From positions 1 through 64,000 of the forward strand of contig JAIWNI010000030.1 in assembly GCA_025331435.1 (NCBI GenBank): a stretch of 64,000 nt of DNA, given 5' to 3'. This DNA comes from Choanephora cucurbitarum. Taxonomy: Eukaryota; Mucoromycota; Mucoromycetes; Mucorales; Choanephoraceae. Shown piece by piece: positions 59,824 through 64,000 of the stretch; position 1 is the first letter of the stretch; each line of letters begins with the position of its first letter. The position numbers and the translations under genes are program-made. The notes beneath the pieces were generated by a model. It was not told the origin of the DNA, ran no database searches, and saw nothing but the letters and a program-made list of their open reading frames with translations.

Positions 59824-62293
59824 ATGGTCAACTCAACGGCTATCTCGGAAACAAAGCCTCAGGAACCTACAGAGTCTCCCAAGAAAGTTCCCGCTCCTGT
59901 TCCTAAAGTGAACGTCTGGCAACTTAAAAAGCAACCTGCTCCAGCTGTAAATAATGCAAATGGTAAGCATATCTCTTAAACTCAAGAAAGTCAAAAATTT
60001 TCCAACAAAACGAACCATGTTTTTTTAGACGCTTCTTGGCCTGAGCCCAAGGAAGCGGCTAGCCAACAAGAAGAACCTTCCGTCAAATCAAGTGTGTCAA
60101 CAGGGCACAAGTCAGTTGGAAAAGGCCAATGGAAACCCTATACCCCTACTATCATCCACTCAACACCCACTGGTGGTCGTGGTAACCGTACTAACAATGC
60201 CAATCGTACAGGTACTCACCAAGCTCAAGCTAAAGATAGAAAGACAGCTCCAAAAAATTTGAATAAAACTCAGAAAGCACCAAAAGAACAAGAAGAGCAA
60301 ACCAAAGAAAAGTCAACAGAGACATCGAACACAACTACCACTACCACCACTTCAACGACAACATCATCATCAACACTGCCAATACCTTCTGTCACCACAA
60401 ACACAACCAGTGCTACTTCGCCGACATCAACTGTGCCAGAGAATGCAATGGAATCCAATCAACAGCAACATCGTCAACATCATTCAACATCTTATATGAG
60501 CAACCGTGGTCATGGCCATCCTCGTCGTGGTCGTGGATCAGGCCGTGGATATCAGCCTCGTTACTTCAATCGTCCCAATCCCTCTGCTTATCTTAATGTA
60601 GATCCTGAAACACTCAAGTCTTATATTTGTCAACAAATCGAATATTACTTTAGTATCGACAATTTATGTAAAGATTTGTTCTTGCGTAGCCAGATGGATG
60701 TAGAAGGCTATGTTCCCCTTTCATTGATTGCCAGCTTCAATCGTGTCCGAGGATTGACTTCTGACATGTCTCTCGTGCGTGGCTCCTTAGATCTTTCTAA
60801 AGTCCTTCAAGTGAAACAAAAAGATGGTGACCAACTCTTTTTGCGCAAAAAGGAAGGTTGGGAAACATGGGTGTTACCTGCCGCTGGCACTGTAGCCACC
60901 AGCAAGACTGAATCTGGTGTACCTAAAATCATTGAGTCAGTTCCTGCCGGGCCTGCTCCTATTCCCACTTTAGCTTCTCTTGCTGGTAAAAACAAACCCA
61001 CACAACAACAACAACAACAACAGAAGCCACGAAAGCAAGAAGAGGAAGATGATCTCTTTGAGTTTGAAGACGATGAATGGATCGATGGCAGTCGTCAGAA
61101 TACAGTCAAGAAATATTATCTTTCAGACGAAGATGAAGATGAAGACGACGAATTTGATGATGACACAGTTGCTCGTATCATGATTGTCACTCAACGCAAG
61201 CGAGACCGCACACATCAATCTTTTGATCGCCACAAGATGAATGATGATATTTCCGACATGATCAATGAGGGTTTATATCAATATGAATCAGGTCTAGATA
61301 TTGGCAAGCAATCAACACTTCCTAAAGTCGGCACCTTGGATGCTCAGCATTTCGCCCATCTGTCTGGCAACACTAAGCAAACAAAGGAAGCAACAACAAA
61401 TGCTAAGCCTATCAAAGCACAACAGAAAAAGACACCACGTTTCTATCCCGGTGGCCCTGAATCAGTTCCTAACTCAGTGGCTCGCTCTAATACTCTCAAT
61501 ACTGCTGGTACTCAAAAGAATGAGGCTGACCATGTCGGTTGGATCTTGAGTGATCAAGCCTATCACCCTAACCCCAATGACCTGCTCTCAACCAGTCTTG
61601 GAAAATCACCTTTACCTGATAGCAACCTGTTATCCACCTCTGTTGACACGATGGCCCACTCATTTGGTAGTTTCCAACATCCCAGTCATGACCTTTTGAA
61701 GGACAAGGGATTCGTTCAACACAAGTACCACAAGTACCACGCAAAGGCACTCAAAGAACGCAAGCACTTGGGTGTGGGCCAATCTCAAGAGATGAACACC
61801 CTGTTCCGTTTCTGGTCTCATTTCTTGCGTGATCACTCAAACAAGCGCATGTACAACGAGTTCAAGCGTTTGGCTGTCGAAGACGCTAACTTAGATTACC
61901 GTTATGGTCTTGAATGTCTTTTCCGTCTCTATTCTTATGGTCTCGAACGTCGCTTCCGTAATGACATGCTCGAAGATTTCCAAGAACTGACTATTCAAGA
62001 TTACGACAATGGCCACTTGTATGGTCTTGAAAAGTTCTGGGCTTACAACTTTTACCGCAAAGATAAAAAGAAGAGAGAATTAACATTCAGTGACCGCATG
62101 ACTCAATTGCTTGAGAAATACAAGACCATCAAAGATTTTAGAAACGCAGAAAGCCCCAAGAAAGCTGAAGGAGCCACCTATACTGTGCCAAGCCATGCTT
62201 CTGTAAGTATATTGAGCATACGCGATAAAAAGAATTAGCTTTTCTGACATTTTGTTTATCTAGAAAACTCCCAAAAAATCAAGCAACAAATAG
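59824..62293 (+). CDS. La-related protein 1 (La motif + DM15)
   Basis: Three exons, 59824-59962, 60029-62202 and 62264-62293, give 780 residues. Residues 90-200 are low complexity (Thr/Ser/Gln and a Gly/Arg-rich [17 protein letters not shown]). The La motif is near 236-325 ([20 protein letters not shown], then [15 protein letters not shown]). The DM15 region of helical repeats is near 612-745 ([40 protein letters not shown]). LARP1 binds mRNA caps and 5' terminal pyrimidine tracts through DM15 and poly(A)/PABP through the La module, and answers to TORC1. The last exon encodes only a Lys-rich ten-residue end, KTPKKSSNK. It converges with the WDR24 gene, with 180 bp between stops. Confidence 0.93.
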
Positions 62294-62473
62294 GCTCTCT
62301 CTTATAAAAGAAATCTGTTTTGATTACACGCACATATACATATACACATATACATTTATACAAAAAAGAAAAAAAAAAGAGAGAAAATAGAGGTTTGAGA
62401 TGTACAATCAATGATTTTATACTAATGAAGTAATATAAATGACTTTGTCTTCCTGTTTTCCCCCTCCTTTTTT
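62294..62473. other. Convergent intergenic region
   Basis: Short gap between the stop codons of LARP1 (plus) and WDR24 (minus). A run of CACATATACA units lies near 62329-62351. The 3' untranslated ends of the two genes probably overlap here. Confidence 0.5.
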
Positions 62474-64000
62474 TTATTCTTCTGTCGGCAAAGTAGACAA
62501 TAAAGGTTGCAGTACACATGTATGCCCACATCCTGTAGCACATAAGCTTTCAGTAGCAAACCATTCGCGCATATGAGTAAGGTGACCGCCATGGTTACAT
62601 CCCTGACACCAAACATATAGTCCACGGACAGTTTGATGGCTTTTTTTAAGATAACACGATTAGAAGACACAGAAAGGAATCAAGTAACATAACTCACCAT
62701 ATTGTACAAGAATTTAACAGTCGATGGCATTTATCACATGCCCAGGCACCATTAGATGTTCCGTTCACCAGTTTAAAGCAGGTATTACATGCAATATTCA
62801 CAGTGGTAGCATTCTAAATAGATGAATACATAAATAATCTAACTCTTGATTTTGTTTAACGTAATTCATACTTCGTTGCGTTCACGGACAGCCTGTATAC
62901 TGCATGCCTTCATGATAGAAGTTGCTGTAGTCCATAATTTGAATCGATGCAAAAGATCTATATATGCTGTAAACCAATCTTCAACACGCTCACTATCGAT
63001 CTCAATATACTTTTCTAGTACAAGATACAATGTAACACACATCTGTATATCCCCCTAAATGCAGAAAGCATGAGTACAGCTCGTCATGAACACAGGGTTT
63101 GCTTACTTGGTCTGTATAATATTGTAGTAGATCCATGATAACGGATTCGTGGTTCCAAGGGATCTTCAAGTCAAACGATGAAGCACTAGATAGCTGTATA
63201 GATGTATTGTTTGTGTTTATGCTGTTCGATTCTTCTCCCGACGCTTGAGACCCATCATCTAAGATTTCACTCAAGTCTTCAGTTTCTTCGTCTATTTCAT
63301 CTTCACCTTCTTCGTCTTCTCCTTTTTCGTCTAGCTTGATAGATGATTCCTCTATTGTATCTGGATCGTCATACTATCAGAACAAAAAGCATAAGATACT
63401 CTTTTCGCTTCACTTGGTTTGGACTTTTCCTTTGCATACCATATTTTCATGTAGGAACGATTCTGGTTCAGCTTCGTCGGACTCATACAACATACCGATA
63501 ATCCTCCATGTCTGCGCTGTACGATACCTTCCCATTTTCCAAGCCAACTTTGTTAAGAACAAGATGTTAAACCTTTCTTATCATGTATTGCATCGTGTCC
63601 TTGTATTCTGTTTTCTCACCTCTCCATTGATTTGACATGCTAAAGGAATGTCATCATTTGATATAATATAGTTTTCTGCAAAGATAGAGAATGCTTCAAA
63701 ATCAAATAGAGGCATGTGTGCAATTCCACAGCTTTGTGGTGGTATATATTGAATGATCTATGGATCAAAACGTGCGTTAATGAACAAACTCTTACTTTTT
63801 ATGCTACATCTAAAAAAAAGCTATACCTCTTCTTCGGTAGTGCTTTTAATTCCAAGTCGCCTCCAATTCTTAGTAGTCTCGCTTAATGGTTTTGATACAA
63901 AATTCTCGTCTACAAATTGTTCTCTAGAACTTTTATCGATTGTGAAAGCAATGTCGCCTTGAACGTTCCATCCCATGCCGTTTCGTTTCAAGAGATCTAG
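62474..64000 (-). CDS. WDR24/Sea2 (Rtc1)-like GATOR2/SEACAT subunit, C-terminal part
   Basis: The gene runs off the right edge; only the C-terminal region is inside. Exons are >64000-63827, 63757-63620, 63547-63440, 63373-63107, 63054-62872, 62813-62698 and 62639-62474, about 383 residues, all in phase. YTDQGDIQMCVTLYLVLEKY, WFTAYIDLLHRFKLW and the zinc-binding end CNTCFKLVNG, CDKCHRLLNSCTICHQ, GLYVWCQGCNHGGHLTHMRE and CATGCGHTC identify WDR24 rather than WDR59 or Mios. The missing N terminus should carry the WD40 propeller. WDR24 is part of the GATOR2/SEACAT complex, which activates TORC1 when amino acids are available. A strongly acidic Asp/Glu stretch lies in the exon at 63373-63107. Confidence 0.92.

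Overview
The window looks like nuclear DNA of a filamentous fungus of the Mucoromycota, most likely a member of the Mucorales (Rhizopus/Mucor type). The reasons are AT-rich sequence, many short introns (mostly 45-90 nt) with GT(A/G) donors, CTAAC-like branch points and YAG acceptors, purely eukaryotic housekeeping content, and protein sequences of fungal type (Rom2-like RhoGEF, Sgf73, Rtc1/Sea2, fungal Atg8). I see no rRNA, tRNA, CRISPR array, plasmid-like element, virus or intact transposon. All gene models below were spliced by hand from reading frame, splice signals and family conservation; nearly all close to an exact multiple of three.

Layout. 1-1911: no gene seen. 1912-5758: divergent acyl-CoA ligase (-) and mitochondrial PP2C phosphatase (+). 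5905-6183: coding-like relic. 6408-8642: six-membrane-span glycosyltransferase (-). 9510-13712: M16 metalloprotease with about 16-17 exons (-), divergent from a Tps2/Tsl1-class trehalose synthase complex subunit (+, to 16812), which converges on Vps39/Vam6 (-, 16901-20614). 21197-24951: Bye1/PHF3-like transcription elongation regulator (+). 25924-26532: G-patch protein (+). 26909-28005: GATA factor (-). 28915-29791: Sgf73/ataxin-7 SAGA subunit (-). 30513-34238: Rom2-like RhoGEF (-). 35320-36982: MFS transporter (+). 37034-37558: Atg8 (-). 38058-39807: cystathionine beta-synthase-like protein (+), followed 33 nt later by a DGCR6-like protein (39841-40513). 40514-43280: largest gene-poor stretch. 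43281-44669: PHD/AT-hook protein (+). 45189-45959: ankyrin protein (+). 46300-46992: conserved-looking fungal protein (-). 47124-47805: free methionine-R-sulfoxide reductase (-). 48588-48969: ribosomal protein S21 (-). 49535-50536: F-actin capping protein beta (+). 50803-52000: VIP36/Emp47-type lectin (+). 52335-53592: DSP-type phosphatase (-). 53790-55602: poly(A)-binding protein (-). 56267-57267: ETF beta (+). 57390-58409: DPH7 (+). 58703-59536: tetraspanin (-). 59824-62293: LARP1 (+). 62474-64000: WDR24/Sea2, 5'-truncated by the window edge (-).

Functionally the window is ordinary housekeeping: vesicle traffic and autophagy (Vps39, Atg8, cargo lectin), TORC1-linked control (WDR24 of GATOR2/SEACAT, LARP1, PABP), chromatin and transcription (Bye1-like, Sgf73, GATA, PHD), cell polarity and wall signalling (Rom2, capping protein), and metabolism (ETF beta, trehalose complex, acyl-CoA ligase). 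The points most worth a second look are two apparent pseudoenzymes (trehalose phosphatase domain with Asn at the nucleophile position; CBS-like enzyme with a replaced PLP phosphate loop), a possible rhomboid-like membrane region fused to a GT domain, a start-codon-only exon, a possible 2-nt microexon, an unusually long intron with an antisense ORF, and a PABP with rearranged linker lengths.
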